Source: Phanerodontia chrysosporium
Taxonomy: Eukaryota > Basidiomycota > Agaricomycetes > Polyporales > Phanerochaetaceae
Reading direction: 5' to 3'
Length of the DNA: 64,000 nucleotides
Assembly (NCBI GenBank): GCA_001910725.1
Contig: MJGA01000033.1
Coordinates: forward strand, 209,894 to 273,893
In this document: positions 51,005-62,458 of the stretch, piece after piece
Layout of the letters: each line of letters begins with the position of its first letter
Numbering within the stretch: position 1 is the stretch's first letter
Notes under the pieces: model-generated
Told to the model about the DNA's origin: nothing
Database searches by the model: none
What the model saw: the letters and a program-made list of their open reading frames with translations, nothing else
Program-made: the position numbers and the translations under genes

Positions 51005-51709
51005 TCATGCCGGGATCGTTGCCACTGAGTTACGGCAGAATGTGAAGCCACCCATTGACTCGAAGCGCCCAAGCGGAGCGCAGCACCCCGCGGCCATAGA
51101 CACAGAGAGATTTGAGCGATTATGGGCTTAAACAGACAGTGGTACGACTACGGGTGGTTTGTCAACAAGCTAGCGGGCACTCGGAAGGCTTCCCTCCAAC
51201 GGTTTGCATCTCCGTGGTGAGCGTCTTAGCAGTGACGTCTACAGACTCGGTCCCACGCGCAAGGAGTGCGCCGAAGGCGGACAGCGCCAGATGCGTCGTC
51301 GGTTCCTTCGGGAATAACTGCAGCGCGAACGCTTTGCCAAGCATCAGAGGCGAAATAGCCTTGTCTCGGTGTCCGGGGCAAGGACCATCCACTGGCGGCA
51401 AGGCTCATTTCCACAAGAGAATCACGCTTGCGAGAGCGTGTGGACATCAAAGACTTCTACTAACGACGCGCGAAGTGCCAGGGTGGGACGCCGCTCTTTC
51501 ACGAATACTGGCAGAGCGGCGAGAACTGCGCGCAAACACGTCAAACAGAAGCTCGAGGGCAATAGGTGACATTGGCACGCACCCGGATGCTATTCAGTAA
51601 CTTGACACTACGGACGCGCTGGGGTTGGAAAACCTTCCGGCTGGGGGTCGGCCGCCAGTGGGTAAGAGGCGGCGCTCAGGATTGGCAGGGGACGCTCGAC
51701 ACATGGGCT
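51005..51709. other. intergenic, no gene seen
   Basis: An ORF at 51112-51600 (plus) and its antisense partners show no motif. Probable promoter of the FHA kinase and spacer. Confidence 0.35.
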
Positions 51710-52103
51710 GTGCGCACCTTGAACTGAAAGCTGAGCACCGGCGGGAGCTTGCGGATGCTCAGCCGCTTGCTCGCCTGTACACGTAACATGATGAGAAGGT
51801 GCGACGCAATGGAAAGCAGCAAACGTACATGGGACGGCCCCCGGCACGTGTGATCGTTGAGCGCGAGCTTCTTGGGCTGGGTGTACCGCCGCAAGCACGA
51901 CGCGAGGGTGGCCTCCTGCGCGGTGGCCGCGCCCTTCGCCTCGATCTCGAGGTTGATGTCGAGCATCTGGTCCGTGTGGACGTCACATTCCCGCAGCGCT
52001 CGCAGCGCACGTCGCTCTGCAGGAGCCCGTCGAACGTCGTGTGCACGATGCAGATGCACGACATGGGCGGGCGCGGCGCGCCCATAGTCCACGCGCAGGG
52101 CAC
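51710..52103 (-). pseudogene. Ubp8/USP22-like deubiquitinase fragment
   Basis: One frame gives CIVHTTFDGLLQSDVRCERC plus GNVTST, the next frame DQMLDINLEIEAKGA and LASCLRRYTQPKKLALND, and after a likely intron KRLSIRKLPPVLSFQFK. This order is that of the zinc-ribbon part of the catalytic domain of Ubp8/USP22, the deubiquitinase of the SAGA complex. A missing base near 51985 breaks the frame. The catalytic Cys box, the His box and the N-terminal zinc finger are absent, so this is a relic. Confidence 0.6.
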
Positions 52104-52106
52104 GTT

Positions 52107-52480
52107 CTAGAGCGCGTCGCCCTGCACCTCGGGGTCGTCCGTATTGAGCTGCTTGCGCAGCGCGGTAATCTGCGACTTGATCTCCTCCTCGAAGGTTGAC
52201 TTCTTGTCATGCTCGTAGCCAGCCAAAGTGACGAGGGCCGAGACGCTGCGGAAGAATTGAATGCATGTTCTGCAGAGAAAGAATACGGACGTACAAGGCC
52301 TCCTTGAAAAAAGCAAACCTGAACTTGTCAGTCATGTCGACGACCTGGCAACGCAGCCGGCCCTCTGCAAAAATCGCGAAAACGACGAAGACCGTCGTTG
52401 AAGTACGAATAGACCTGTTTAAGTCTAGCAGGATGTTCGACGACCTGGCCGCGACCATGAAGTTGCACTGAATTCGACCA
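52107..52480 (-). other. possible 3' exons of an unrecognised gene
   Basis: Minus-strand pieces RTSTTVFVVFAIFAEGRLRC, VVDMTDKF and ALVTLAGYEHDKKSTFEEEI end with KQLNTDDPEVQGDAL and a stop at 52107, joined by plausible small introns. It abuts the Ubp8-like relic. No family recognised. Confidence 0.3.
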
Positions 52481-52580
52481 CGCGGTAGCTACTTACTACA
52501 AGTGACGCACAATCCAAATCCCCAGGCTACGGCTTAACACAAGACATCCGAGGCTGAGCTGTTCGCTCCTCACTTTTGCA

Positions 52581-54070
52581 TTAGAGAGTTTCACCCGCTG
52601 CCCCCAGCAACAGTTGGACGGTCTCCTCTTCGCGCTCCTGTGCGCGCGTCCTGCTCTGCTGCAGCCGCCGGAGCCCGGCACGAATGCTCTTGAGGTGGAC
52701 CTCAACGGGGACGTGGTTACTGCTCAATTCGACAGCTGCAACGCGTTCGCGAAGATCCTCAATACCCTCGCTCATGCCCTCGAGGGCCTGAAGAGTAGCG
52801 ACCACATGCGCAGTAGCACGTGCACGGTACACACCAATTTCTCGAAGGAAGAATAGGTGGTCGTCGAGGCCACGAAGCTTGCGCTTGTTCCCACCAAGCA
52901 TGGTCCAGAGCTCGGCGAGAAGCTCTTCCTTCTCGGCAGAAATCGTCGCATTCTCCCGATGAACCATCTCGTGTAGCGTCTGAAGCTGCACTTCGAGCGT
53001 GTCTAGGTTGTGCATGTTGGCCTCGGCCTCGAGGAGAACGCGTTGCATCTGTGAGGAGAGTGTCGACATCGCGTCTGTGAATGTCTGCACGATGACGTGC
53101 TGGGACGGGATTCCGTTTCTAAATGGGTTGAGTTGAGCAAGGATCGACTGGGATTTGGCATGTTCCTGAATGGTGTGGTACGCGTGGTCGTTGACAGCCA
53201 TGATACTACGACCCGTCAAGTTTAGAATAGAAGATAATAAGATGTGGCGACGTACCTATCTACCGCGCCGCTGACACGCGCACTAAGCCTCTGCAAACCA
53301 CGCCCGGTCTTCTTCGCAGCCTCCACAAAACTCTCCAGGTTGTTCGCGAGTATATCTTTACTCTTGAAGTCGCTGACCTTGATCAACGCAACAAGGTCCT
53401 GAGTGGCCATCCCTGCCTTCTTGATCTCGATACTCAATGCTGAGTTGCCGACCGTCGCATCGAGGAGCTGCTCGAAGGTCAGACTCTCTAAGTCCGTCAG
53501 CTTCGAGTAGTCAGCCCAGCGGGGGGCTCTGGGCAGCTCCGGTGGCCTATAGCATATTGGGGTGCGCGAGATACCAGGGATCCAGCATACGGGCGCAAAA
53601 AGAGTCCGGAGTGCTCCAGAGGCGAGTGTGAGGAGATATGCGAGGATGTATACGAACAGGAAGAACGATAGTGGTTTGCGCAGAAGGCGAAGAGAGGTTT
53701 TCATGACGTCGAAAAAGTATCCGGCAGCGTGGGTAGCGCTCTGACTGAGAGTGTCGCGCACTTGCTCGCCGCTGATACTGGTGAGAGGTGGAACCCCACT
53801 TGAAGTGACCCCCTTTGCCTGGGTGCTGCGAGCTGAGCTCTGCTGGGCAAAGTCCTTCCTGAATATCACGTTGCGTTTTCGTGTTGCCCTCGCCCTAGTG
53901 AAGGTGAGTCGCGGACGCGGCATTTCGTCCGGTTGGGTCATTATATGATCTGGCTCGTCTTCCCAGTCGGCGTTGTCACTTTCCTGCGTCTGTGCGAGGA
54001 CCTCGGCTTTCCAGAGGTCGTTCTCCTGACTCTGTGTTGGCGCGCTGCCGCGAGATTTAGTGTTGGCCAT
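52581..54070 (-). CDS. coiled-coil membrane protein, uncharacterised (479 aa)
   Basis: Model (minus): 53256-54070 and 52581-53205; GT-AG intron 53206-53255 (50 nt); 1,440 nt. Start ATG 54070 (MANTKSRGSAPTQSQ); an in-frame ATG at 54139 would extend it. The acidic, basic N-terminal ~130 residues look cytosolic or nuclear. One strong membrane segment, LSFFLFVYILAYLLTLASGA, lies at about residues 150-170. The remaining ~300 residues are helical: TDLESLTFEQLLDATVGNSA, KKTGRGLQRLSARVSGAVDS and a long coiled coil (FTDAMSTLSSQMQRVLLEAE, VEVHLKSIRAGLRRLQQSRT). A tail-anchored or single-pass envelope protein is plausible. No named family recognised. Confidence 0.72.
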
Positions 54071-55803
54071 GTGTTCTTGCTGTCTGAGTGCTGAGGGATC
54101 GAGGAAGAGAAACCAACGTGCGGAGTGGCAAGCATCCATTGTTGTACGAGTGCCAGGCGACGCCACGAGGCAAGTTTGCAAATCGCAGCACTAAGCGTGG
54201 GAATGTCCTGTCTACTTACCCGGCGGGCGTCTTGTAGGTGGCTTAAGCTGCTAAGTCTCCGATGTCTGCCTCCTCCGCCTCCAGAGCTACCGCAGCTACG
54301 AGGTACGAGGACTCCATGGAGAGGTATCCGGGATTTCGTCAGCAATTGTGCAGTCGACACGATGCACGCCCGATGCATGCCTGAGGGGGACAAGGGGACA
54401 GTTGGTCTTCGGAACCGAAAATCATCAATCATTATCACAGTGGGGAAGGATCAAACCATTTACTCACAGTAGTATCGACAGCTCGATGCCAGCCAAAGGT
54501 AGACTAGCGCGACGGCCAGTTGTACCTCCGGCGCTCCACAGCAATACGAGCAGGCCAGAGAGACTCGAAGGCGGCCCGCGTTTCAACTCGTACCTGGCGG
54601 GCACGGCGCGTCTTCGTACCGCGACCCTGGCGAGCGAGCATCGTGTCTCGTGCAGCAGCGCCAAGATGGTGTTCTTCTCAACAAAGAGAGCCGGAAAAAC
54701 CCTGAGTGCTTTCAGTGAGCGGGCGAGTGAGCCGAATAGAGCGGAAAAGCGCGGATGAATCGATCGCGGGGGACTGCAGATCGTACAGGGGAATCGTCGG
54801 ACTTTCCAGGGGTGAGAAGCGGTGGATGAGATTGAGAAAGACAAGAAGGCTGCGCTCGGCGACACCGACCCCGATATTTGCGAAGAGCGAGTCTAGAGCT
54901 TGCGCAATTGTCTGGGGCTAGGGGAGCGAACCCAACGTTTCCATCTTGCGCATTGTTTGCGGCAATGGAGTTTTGTGTGCCAGGACATCTAGAACGCACT
55001 GTTATCCTGCGCAAAAACCATGCACGAAGTAGCCTCACCTGGTCGAGACAACCATGTGTAGCCCTCAGTACGCAACGCAGCTAGGTCGGTCCAGCTCAAC
55101 ATAAATGTTGCATTGATGATGTTACGCACCGCGACGGTTGCATCATCCAACAGATCCATAATTGCCCGCGACTTGAGTCAGATGTGCCAGGCTGCAGTCA
55201 AAACACAGACGCAGTCTGCAGCTGTTGCCAGTCAGCCTAGACCATCTGCGAAGAGTGAGTGTCAGTCAACCCAGACAACCTGCGGGGAGGCGCACCGAGT
55301 GACCACCTCCTGTGATTCTCCGTCTCATTCGATCTACGTTGCACAGCCCTGCGAGCATTTGGATGACGTGCTGGTGAACGCATAAGTGCAGACATGCCGA
55401 GGCCGCTGAGAGGCGAGCCTGGTGAACGGGCAAGACGCGCGCTTGCGTCAGAGCATATAACGTCAGAGCCAGATCCCACTCGGATTCAATCCGGATTCGT
55501 CTCGGATTGGTTATGCCTGCCACGCACCCCTTGGCTCTACGTCTTGCTTAAGTTACAATGCCACGCCCCCTAGCATTTCTAGAATAGCAATTAGCCCCAA
55601 GATGTATGTATCTACACAGGTGTCGCTTTGACGTTTCCCTGCTGCTCCCTCTGCCTTGGTGTATTACGAAGCGCATCTCTACCGAATGACAATGCATACA
55701 AGGAAGGGGCGGTACGAATAGAGGAAAAGCTAGGAAACCGAGGCTCAAGGAAAACGGTATAGGTATAAAATCAGTCCCTAACCCTCGCCCCGACCCTCTC
55801 GCC
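54071..55803. other. no supported gene; contains phased CGGATT array
   Basis: ORFs at 54464-55038 (minus) and 55113-55385 (plus) are of doubtful coding value. CGGATT occurs at 55481, 55492 and 55503. Confidence 0.35.
55481..55508. promoter_or_regulatory. 11-bp-phased CGGATT array (3 sites)
   Basis: Three CGGATT sites at 55481, 55492 and 55503, exactly 11 bp apart, so on the same face of the helix. Confidence 0.45.
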
Positions 55804-58113
55804 TCAGCTTTGCAACTTGGCCGGAGTTTTTCTCTCGTTGTACTGATCTATAGCGGAGTGCATAGATGTCTTGAGCGAGCGGGAGAGCTTTACGGTGCTG
55901 GACCCTCTTTGGTACCATGGCAAGGCGTCCTTGGGCGGGAAGAACGGTACGGGCGCATTGACATCCAGCTTGAGTTTGTCCCATTCTAAGCGGTTGTCCC
56001 TCATGATTCGTTCGATCAAGTCCAAGGCAAGGGACACCTCAAACTCGGTTTCTTCGTGGGTCGGATCACTGTCTCCAGAGTCTTCTTTAATGTGATCAGA
56101 GAGTGAGAATAGCTCTCGTTGCCTGAGCATCCGTGCCAAGCAGATGAAGCCACGTTTGTTCACTACCTCACAATCAGACTCGTCCACCTGAAGGAGAAAA
56201 GGAAAAACTGACTATACCCGTCCTCTCTCTCTACCGCCGCAAGTAACAGGCGCGCCAGAATCCGAATTGTGCCGGGATGATAGGTGTTGACACCATCTCC
56301 CAGAAGTCGGTGAGTCGATAGCCTTGTGAATGCCATCAAGTGTAGCGTCTCCTCAGAAACGAAGTGACCTCCTATCGCCACAGATTTTTCGGGAGTGTAG
56401 ACTTGGTGGAACACGCCTGGGGGCTGTATTCTACGGAAGGCGATGAATAACATCAATCTCGTGGCAATAACGTGACACCCACAAGATCATCCCCGGCTCC
56501 AGTTTGAGAAAATGAACTGTCGCAAGGCCCGGTAATACAACTGATGCTTGGGAATAGTCATTTGATGATGCTGCTACACGCATATACTGCTCGAAAGCCT
56601 CCTTCATTAAATCTCGAGCATTGCGTTTCTGTCGCTGCGCGGTGTCGTCCCTTCGCATTTGCAGGATGCCCCAGTATTTGCAGCCGTGCGTCACCCTGAC
56701 ATAGGTGCAAAGTCCTGATCCGTCAGCGTGAGGGAAGGTATAGAAGCCAGTCCCGGTCACCAAAGCCCAATTTTTCATCTTCTTCAGGTCGCTTTGCATA
56801 GTCTCCATCGGCAACATGAACGTTGAATCAAAGGCTTGAACATCGGATGACAGGATCCTGGCCTCACATTGTCAGAGCGTATAGGAAGCCTGAAAACGCT
56901 TCTGCATACCTAATAACGGGTATAGATGCATCAACGGAGATTGGAAAGTCAAGTAGATTGACCGGATCCTCGCCGAGTTCAGCAATATGCAGGAAGTCTT
57001 CGAATGTTCCCCGTTCTGTCATAAGTACCTCTGCGTCACTACGACGCCGACTGCGCTGGAAGGCAGCTACATAGATTGTGAGAGACACATCTCTGTTACG
57101 GTGAAAGGCGACCTACACTGCCATTCAACGTCGATCTTCAATGAATTTCCCTTAATTGTCATGCCACCAGACAGGCTCCCAAAGGTTTCCTCGTTCCAAG
57201 TGAGCGGTGGGGTGTCCCAACCTGTCAGCACAACCGACTGTCCGTCTTGCAGATGACCGACGATTCGGCGAGCCAGCTCCATGGAACCCCAAGAACGCAC
57301 TTCATCTGAAGTAAAGACGTGCACCGGAGCCAGGGGCGACCTCAAGTGAGCGCTGTCAGGAGCGGCCGGGGGCGCCGTTGTAGCAGACTTGCTGTCAGCC
57401 ATCCAGCGCACCATCTTGCCGTCCGGATCCTATTCAGGCGTCAGCAGCTTTCAGAGCGCTGTGGCTCAGACTTACCTCGGGTTCGCTCATATAACCAGGA
57501 AGCCATGTGACATCTCCATTCGGCCACTGAATCAAGGCTGGATCGGTAGTCGGACACTCCGACCGCGGCCACACATTGGGCAGCTCGGGAGCCTGGCTGC
57601 GGTCACGCAGTGGAGACGCTGCATCCATTGATTGGGTGGACTCGCAAGTACCACCGATAGGAGAATCCGCGTCTGGGGTAACGTCAGGAACTTGGGGGTT
57701 CTGTAGCGGAAGGGACCTGTTGAGCAAACTTCTCGGAACCGACGGCCATTGACTCGCCTGCGTGGTCTGGTTCGAACCACCCTCCCGCTCGAGCGTGGGA
57801 TTGGCGGAATTATCATGGATCTGCGGAGCACTGGAGGGGCCAGCAGAGAGTTCAAGAGGTGCGTAGACAGGAAATAACAAGGCGGCGAGGCCTTCCGCGG
57901 AATAGCTGAATATTCAACTACATCCGTAGTCTGCTTGACACTGTCCTTGACAGTTAAAGTCTCTCGAACCCTATCCATAGCACGTATGGCATCTGATGCG
58001 GTTAAGTGGTCCTGAAACTTCTTCGCAGGGAGAGCCAGCTCCGTGTCGGCCTTCCATGTTTTCTTCCACTTCTCGATAGGATATGATCGTTCGGCTTCCA
58101 TCCAAGGCGGCAA
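55804..58113 (-). CDS. JmjC-domain protein (putative Fe(II)/2-oxoglutarate oxygenase)
   Basis: Exons (minus): 57476 to about 57880 or beyond, 57117-57429, 56910-57066, 56479-56857, 56235-56423 and 55804-56187; all these introns are GT-AG and phases agree. The 5' end is not resolved; ATG 58113 (MPPWMEAERSYPIEKW) may start it after a further intron. The JmjC core reads GHLQDGQSVVLTGWDTPPLT, WALVTGTGFYTFPHADGSG (Fe-binding H-x-D), YKYWGIL-type strand GCKYWGILQ, LEPGMILWPPGVFHQVYTP (distal His) and GGHFVSEETLHL. All three metal ligands are present. Such proteins demethylate histones or hydroxylate proteins; in Agaricomycetes they form large families of unknown substrate. Confidence 0.78.
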
Positions 58114-59418
58114 TGCAGTCCAGAGAGGCAGGGTATAGACGGGTGCTGGAATCTCCCAGCCAGAACCCCATTCTGTCCCCAGTCCATCCAGCCAGCTTCA
58201 GCGCGGACCTGGACAGCTGTAGAGGTTACCCAGATGTCACCGGGCTCCCCAATGGCGATAACATTAGATGGTATCCTTTCTAAAGCAACGAAAAGGATAG
58301 TGAGAAGAATCCTCCTGGCAAGTTGAGCGTCTTCTTTCTGCTCTCCTTTGTTCTTTCTGTGCCTGGTGGGTACGTGTCGTCTGGTCGCAGGCAACTTTGA
58401 CCATTGCTCTGTGACATTCAACTTTACCGATGACTGGAGCATTAATGCACGGACGCATGACCATTGGCGTGCTGCTTGAAACACTGCAGGAGATCAGCCG
58501 CGCTCCTCGAGAGATTCTGACGACCTGTACCTGGGTCATCGGCCACCAGATCTTGTGGGCAGCTCTTCGGTCCTATTGGATGACTTACAAATGAGTAAGT
58601 CGTATTTGCCAATGCGCTGGCAGAGAACTCACTGTGCGGATGGGGGCCATATATCAACTATGGGCGAGGCTGAGTGTCGGATTGCGTCAGACGCCCGGAT
58701 TGGTTGCGGATTCAATATTCAGGTCCCGCTTACCACGGCCTAAATATTATCTTTGGACACTTTCGCTTTCGCCAGTTGTCAGTATGAGCATTATCTCGAC
58801 TTCAGGCTTCTCTATGTATGACTAGTCCTGCTCCCTGTTACCGCAGTGCGTTCCGAGGCGTAAAGTAAGGCGTCCAGTTCCGACGAGCGAGTGGACAACT
58901 TGGGGGCAGAATTCTCGTTGATACTCATCTTGCTGCTTATAGCCATGTGTTAGGTCTTATAACCCCACCATTGCTCGCAAGAAGCCGGTGTTTATCCTCT
59001 TCATGATAGTCTTTGACATCGCATGGGGATCTGGAACGGCATCATCAAGGTATGCATACCTAGCGGCGTGGTGCTTAACCCACGGCACAAGTCAGCAGGC
59101 CCAGCGATGACGGCATCGGCATTGGGCTCATGCTCGCGTTATGGCTCACTGAGCTGGTCTTCGGCCTGCGGAGCATGGCGAGGCAACGCCCCTCGCCATT
59201 GTTGTCAAGAAGGAGCACTCTAGCACACGCGGAAGGTGGCCGGATGCACATGGAAAATGATCCTTGTAGTGTGTGATAAAAACAGATGATCGTTTTTGCA
59301 AGATAGCATAATGTCCTATTGAGGACGCATATGTAGCAAGTACCTTTCAAGTCCCTAGAAAGATGAAGAAGCCGACACTACGAATTACGATGCAAAAAAA
59401 AAAAAAAAAACGAAACGC
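58114..59418. other. no supported gene; CGGATT array and poly-A run
   Basis: A minus-strand frame at 58264-58539 and others lack motifs. Includes the CGGATT sites at 58678-58712 and a 17-nt A run at about 59394-59410 just past the 3' end of the next minus-strand gene. Confidence 0.35.
58678..58712. promoter_or_regulatory. CGGATT array (3 sites, two 11 bp apart)
   Basis: CGGATT at 58678, 58696 and 58707; the last two are 11 bp apart. It lies upstream of the JmjC gene. Confidence 0.4.
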
Positions 59419-60899
59419 TCATAGCCGCTGCAGCGCCGCCCGAACCATCCACGAATGAAGTGTGTTGAGGCCCAGGTCCGTGCGCAGCATCGCGAGCAGG
59501 CCATGCTCCGGAAGGCATGCACACGCGAGCAGATCCGTGCGCTGCACAATGCCTGCGTCGACGAAACGCTGCACGACGCCGGGCGTGGCGAGTTGCGGAG
59601 AAACACTATGCAAGAAGTTGAGGACGTATGGCCGCGTCTGGCGCTCCGTGACACCAGGCACAGCCGCCGGATGAGTGGCGGGAAGGGAGGGTGTCGGAAG
59701 GTCGGGTTCACTGGACGCCGCGACACCGATGACCTGCAGGAGGGGCGAACCCGGGTGGAATGAGACGGTCGATGAAAAGGTTGGTGCTGGAGAAGATGCG
59801 CTGGCACTGCGAGGAGTGTGTACGTCGATGCTTGGACTGCCTGAAGCTGCAGGCGGCCCACTCTGTAAGAGGAGATGAGGAAATCAATCACTATACGTCA
59901 TAGACGAAGGCCTCACTGAAGCATCCATTACGAGCGGCGTATTACCGGAATGGGCCTGTGGTGAATCTAAGGCCTGCATTAAATTGGCGGATGACGACGG
60001 CCCGCTATAGCACTGGCATCGTTCTATAAAGACTGTGAGCACGGAAGTGGCGAGTCAAGCAACAAACAAACCTGATGCGGGGTCGCTCCGTTACCGTCAG
60101 GGTACATCAGTTCATCCACGAACCCCTGAAGATCGTCTTCCAACTGGTCGCCGTTGGACTCATCATCTGCAAGCTGGTCTACCTCCTACATCATCGTCAA
60201 CGTGAAGTCACGAGGAGCAAGCTGAGCACGGACCACGCTCGAACTGCGACGACCTGAAGATTCTGCAGCCTCACAGCCTTGATGAACTGATACTGCCTCG
60301 TTTGAACCACGCGAAGTATCGTTCTGTCGAGAGTCAAGCGAATGAATGGTCGCTATTACCGAACATACCTCGGATGCCAACTCATTCTTGACTGACAACT
60401 TGCGAGTCTGGGCATAGCGAGGTTTTCGCGCGCGCGCAGGATGCTTTGAGCGCGCCTGGGTGATGTTCGAGGTTCTCTTTACTCTGGCTGACGTCTGCTG
60501 CCGTCGTTTCAGCGCGTAACGCCAGACACTGAGCATGTAGGACCCAATGAATCTGACGGGCCACGCATCTTCGTAGCGGGCAAGGAAGGGACATTCTTTG
60601 CGGGCCTAGGCTGTTGTTAGCTCTGGATGGACGACATCGATACCGCATGGCTCACATCTCTGCACAACGCGTCTGTCGTCTCCTCACTTTGCTCCTGCCA
60701 CGGCAGGTGCGGATTTAGATGTTTCTTGCACAAAGTCTTGAGAGAAGCCTGTTATTACGAGAGCATCTGTTACGGAGAAGTCAATTGGAACCGACAAAAC
60801 ACTTGCGCGCAGAATCGCCTGCTCGGCCGCAGAGAGCTCGGGCACCCGCTTGACGCTCCGACACGCACTTAATTGGCCAGGCGAAGGAATTGCAGCCAT
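59419..60899 (-). CDS. uncharacterised multi-exon protein with SAM-like C-terminus
   Basis: Start ATG 60899 (MAAIPSPGQLSACRSVK). Exon 1 runs through LSVPIDFSVTDALVITGF; a later exon has CPFLARYEDAWPVRFIGSYM and LSVWRYALKRRQQ with a basic stretch (KHPARARKPRYAQTRK); the next has NDTSRGSNEAV; after an intron ending in GATGTAG comes EVDQLADDESNGDQLEDDLQ, GFVDELMYPDGNGATPHQ. The last exon holds a Ser/Pro-rich linker and VVQRFVDAGIVQRTDLLACA, LPEHGLLAMLRTDLGLNTLH, stop at 59419. The CPFL..YEDAWPV motif looks like a conserved Agaricomycete element, perhaps in chromatin or transposon-related proteins. The SAM-like end resembles that of the transposon gene at 25061. Exon borders are only partly certain. 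Confidence 0.55.
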
Positions 60900-61454
60900 T
60901 GTGTAAGCTTTGTGGCTGGTATGAAAGTCGTAGAGGAGAGGGGGTTATGGGGAGAGGGGACTCAGAGCGCAGACCTAGATATCTGGCGAAGGGACAATAA
61001 AACGCGATCTGCGGGGAACTCGTCCATCTCGTGAGTTTGTTCCTGTGACCACGGAGCGGGTCCCCTGCAGGAAGCGACGTCTTCAAGCGGGAGTGGCTGT
61101 TCATGGAGCACCTCAAGATGGGCCCAGTGTAACGTCGCGGCTGACGGAGGGAGACTAACGGAGGGGTAGCTATAGGCAAGCTATAGGGTTGTGGTCTGGC
61201 GACGCTGCGTGGCAGCCACATGACAATAAGCGCTTCCGGATTTAGATCTCAGATTGCGCCCGGATCGTGGGACCCCCGGATTCCACTCGGATTCAAGTCG
61301 GATTCGAGATTGGCGGTGCTATCCGCCCCTGCTTTGCACTCTTAGCCCTCTTCGCGGACAGGGAGCACACTTTGGCAGACAATAATATATCACAGGCATA
61401 CGCTTGCAAATGCCATAGTCGAAGGACGACAAAGAATACTGAGATGTGCGCGCT
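60900..61454. other. no supported gene; phased CGGATT array
   Basis: Upstream region of the minus-strand gene at 60899 and 3' flank of the next gene. A long minus ORF (60781-61221) is judged accidental. Confidence 0.4.
61237..61304. promoter_or_regulatory. CGGATT array (4 sites, three at 11-bp steps)
   Basis: CGGATT at 61237, 61277, 61288 and 61299. The last three are exactly 11 bp apart. It lies about 340-400 bp upstream of ATG 60899. Confidence 0.45.
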
Positions 61455-62430
61455 TCAATACCTCCGCTTCTTGCGTAGATCTTTCTCAACACTCCCGTCC
61501 TCGTCATCGTCCCACTGCGGCCTCTTCGTCGCTCTCGTCCCTTTTGCGTCGGCTTGCTTCCCTTTCGCGTCAACTTGCTTTCCTTTCACGTCGGCCTTCT
61601 TCCCTTTCGCGTCGACCTGCTTCCCTTTCGCGTCGACCTGCTTCCCTTTCGCGACTACTTGCTTGCCTTTCACATTCTCGGCATTGCGCCGACCCCGACC
61701 ATCTGCCCAAGGTTCCTTGCTGGGTCCTGCAACCGGAGGCTGGTCCAACACAGCCTGCTCCGGATGGTCTTCGAAATCGGAGTCTTCGTCAGTTTCGACA
61801 TCGTCGCCCTCCATATCGCCTGCCAATCGTACATAAGTCGTGAGCGCCGCGTACAGCTGCTGAAGCGCTGAAGCTTACCATTGAAGAAGATCTCCTGGTC
61901 TATGGTTCCATTAGTCCAGAGTGAAACAATAGGGACAAAGAGACCGACCGACGACGTTACCACGAGGGAAACCGGGCTGTGATTCGCGTTGGTAATGTAC
62001 TTCAGCTTCACCAGGCTAAGAGGCGCACTCACTTCGGTCCGTGATTGTGGATCGTATAATCGCGTTCTGCAGTAAGCACAAAGTCGAGTGCAACCTGCTC
62101 AACCTGGTGCGGCTTGTCAGCCTAAGAACAAATATCGACCTCACACAACATGCCTTGTCCGGTGTCAAAGCACAGAGGACTGCGCATTCAGCTCTGCGTA
62201 TCCCCTCACCCTTCGACAACTTTGCTCCGATAGTGACGCAAGTGCGTGCCGAGGGGTCCGTGATATTCAAGCCAAGGCAGGCGTTTCGGATGTGGATGTC
62301 GCCTCCAGTCTTGAATACATGGGTGGCACCCGGGCGAGAGACAGTAGCCTGAAAGGAATAAAATGGTGAGCGCGACACTGAGCGGGTAATGGAACAACGA
62401 GGCTCACCAAACCTCTAGTCCGATGTACAT
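61455..62430 (-). CDS. nucleoplasmin-like domain protein related to nuclear FKBPs, no PPIase domain
   Basis: Start ATG 62430 (MYIGLE), then after an intron ATVSRPGATHVFKTGGDIHI, RNACLGLNITDPSARTCVTI and AECAVLCALTPDK, then VEQVALDFVLTAERDYTIHN. This is the pattern of the nucleoplasmin-like N-terminal domain of fungal nuclear FKBPs (Fpr3/Fpr4, FKBP39): the strand order and the AVLCxLTPxK...EQ...L motif. Exons 61879 to about 61920 and 61455-61819 (intron 61820-61878) add an acidic tract (GDDVETDEDSDFEDHPEQ) and 7-residue Lys-rich repeats (KGKQVDA, about 61533-61680), ending DLRKKRRY. The usual C-terminal FKBP PPIase domain is missing. Probably a nucleolar histone-binding protein; one middle intron is uncertain. 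Confidence 0.6.
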
Positions 62431-62458
62431 GGTGTGAGTGGCGGGAAAACATGCAGAG
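62431..62458. other. 28-bp gap between gene start and LTR
   Basis: Only 28 bp separate ATG 62430 from the gypsy LTR; its last five bases, CAGAG (62454-62458), are the expected target-site duplication, whose partner lies outside the window. Confidence 0.6.

Noticed and set aside
60781..61221. 146-codon minus ORF
   Set aside because: Overlaps exon 1 of the gene starting at 60899 in another frame and has no recognisable content.
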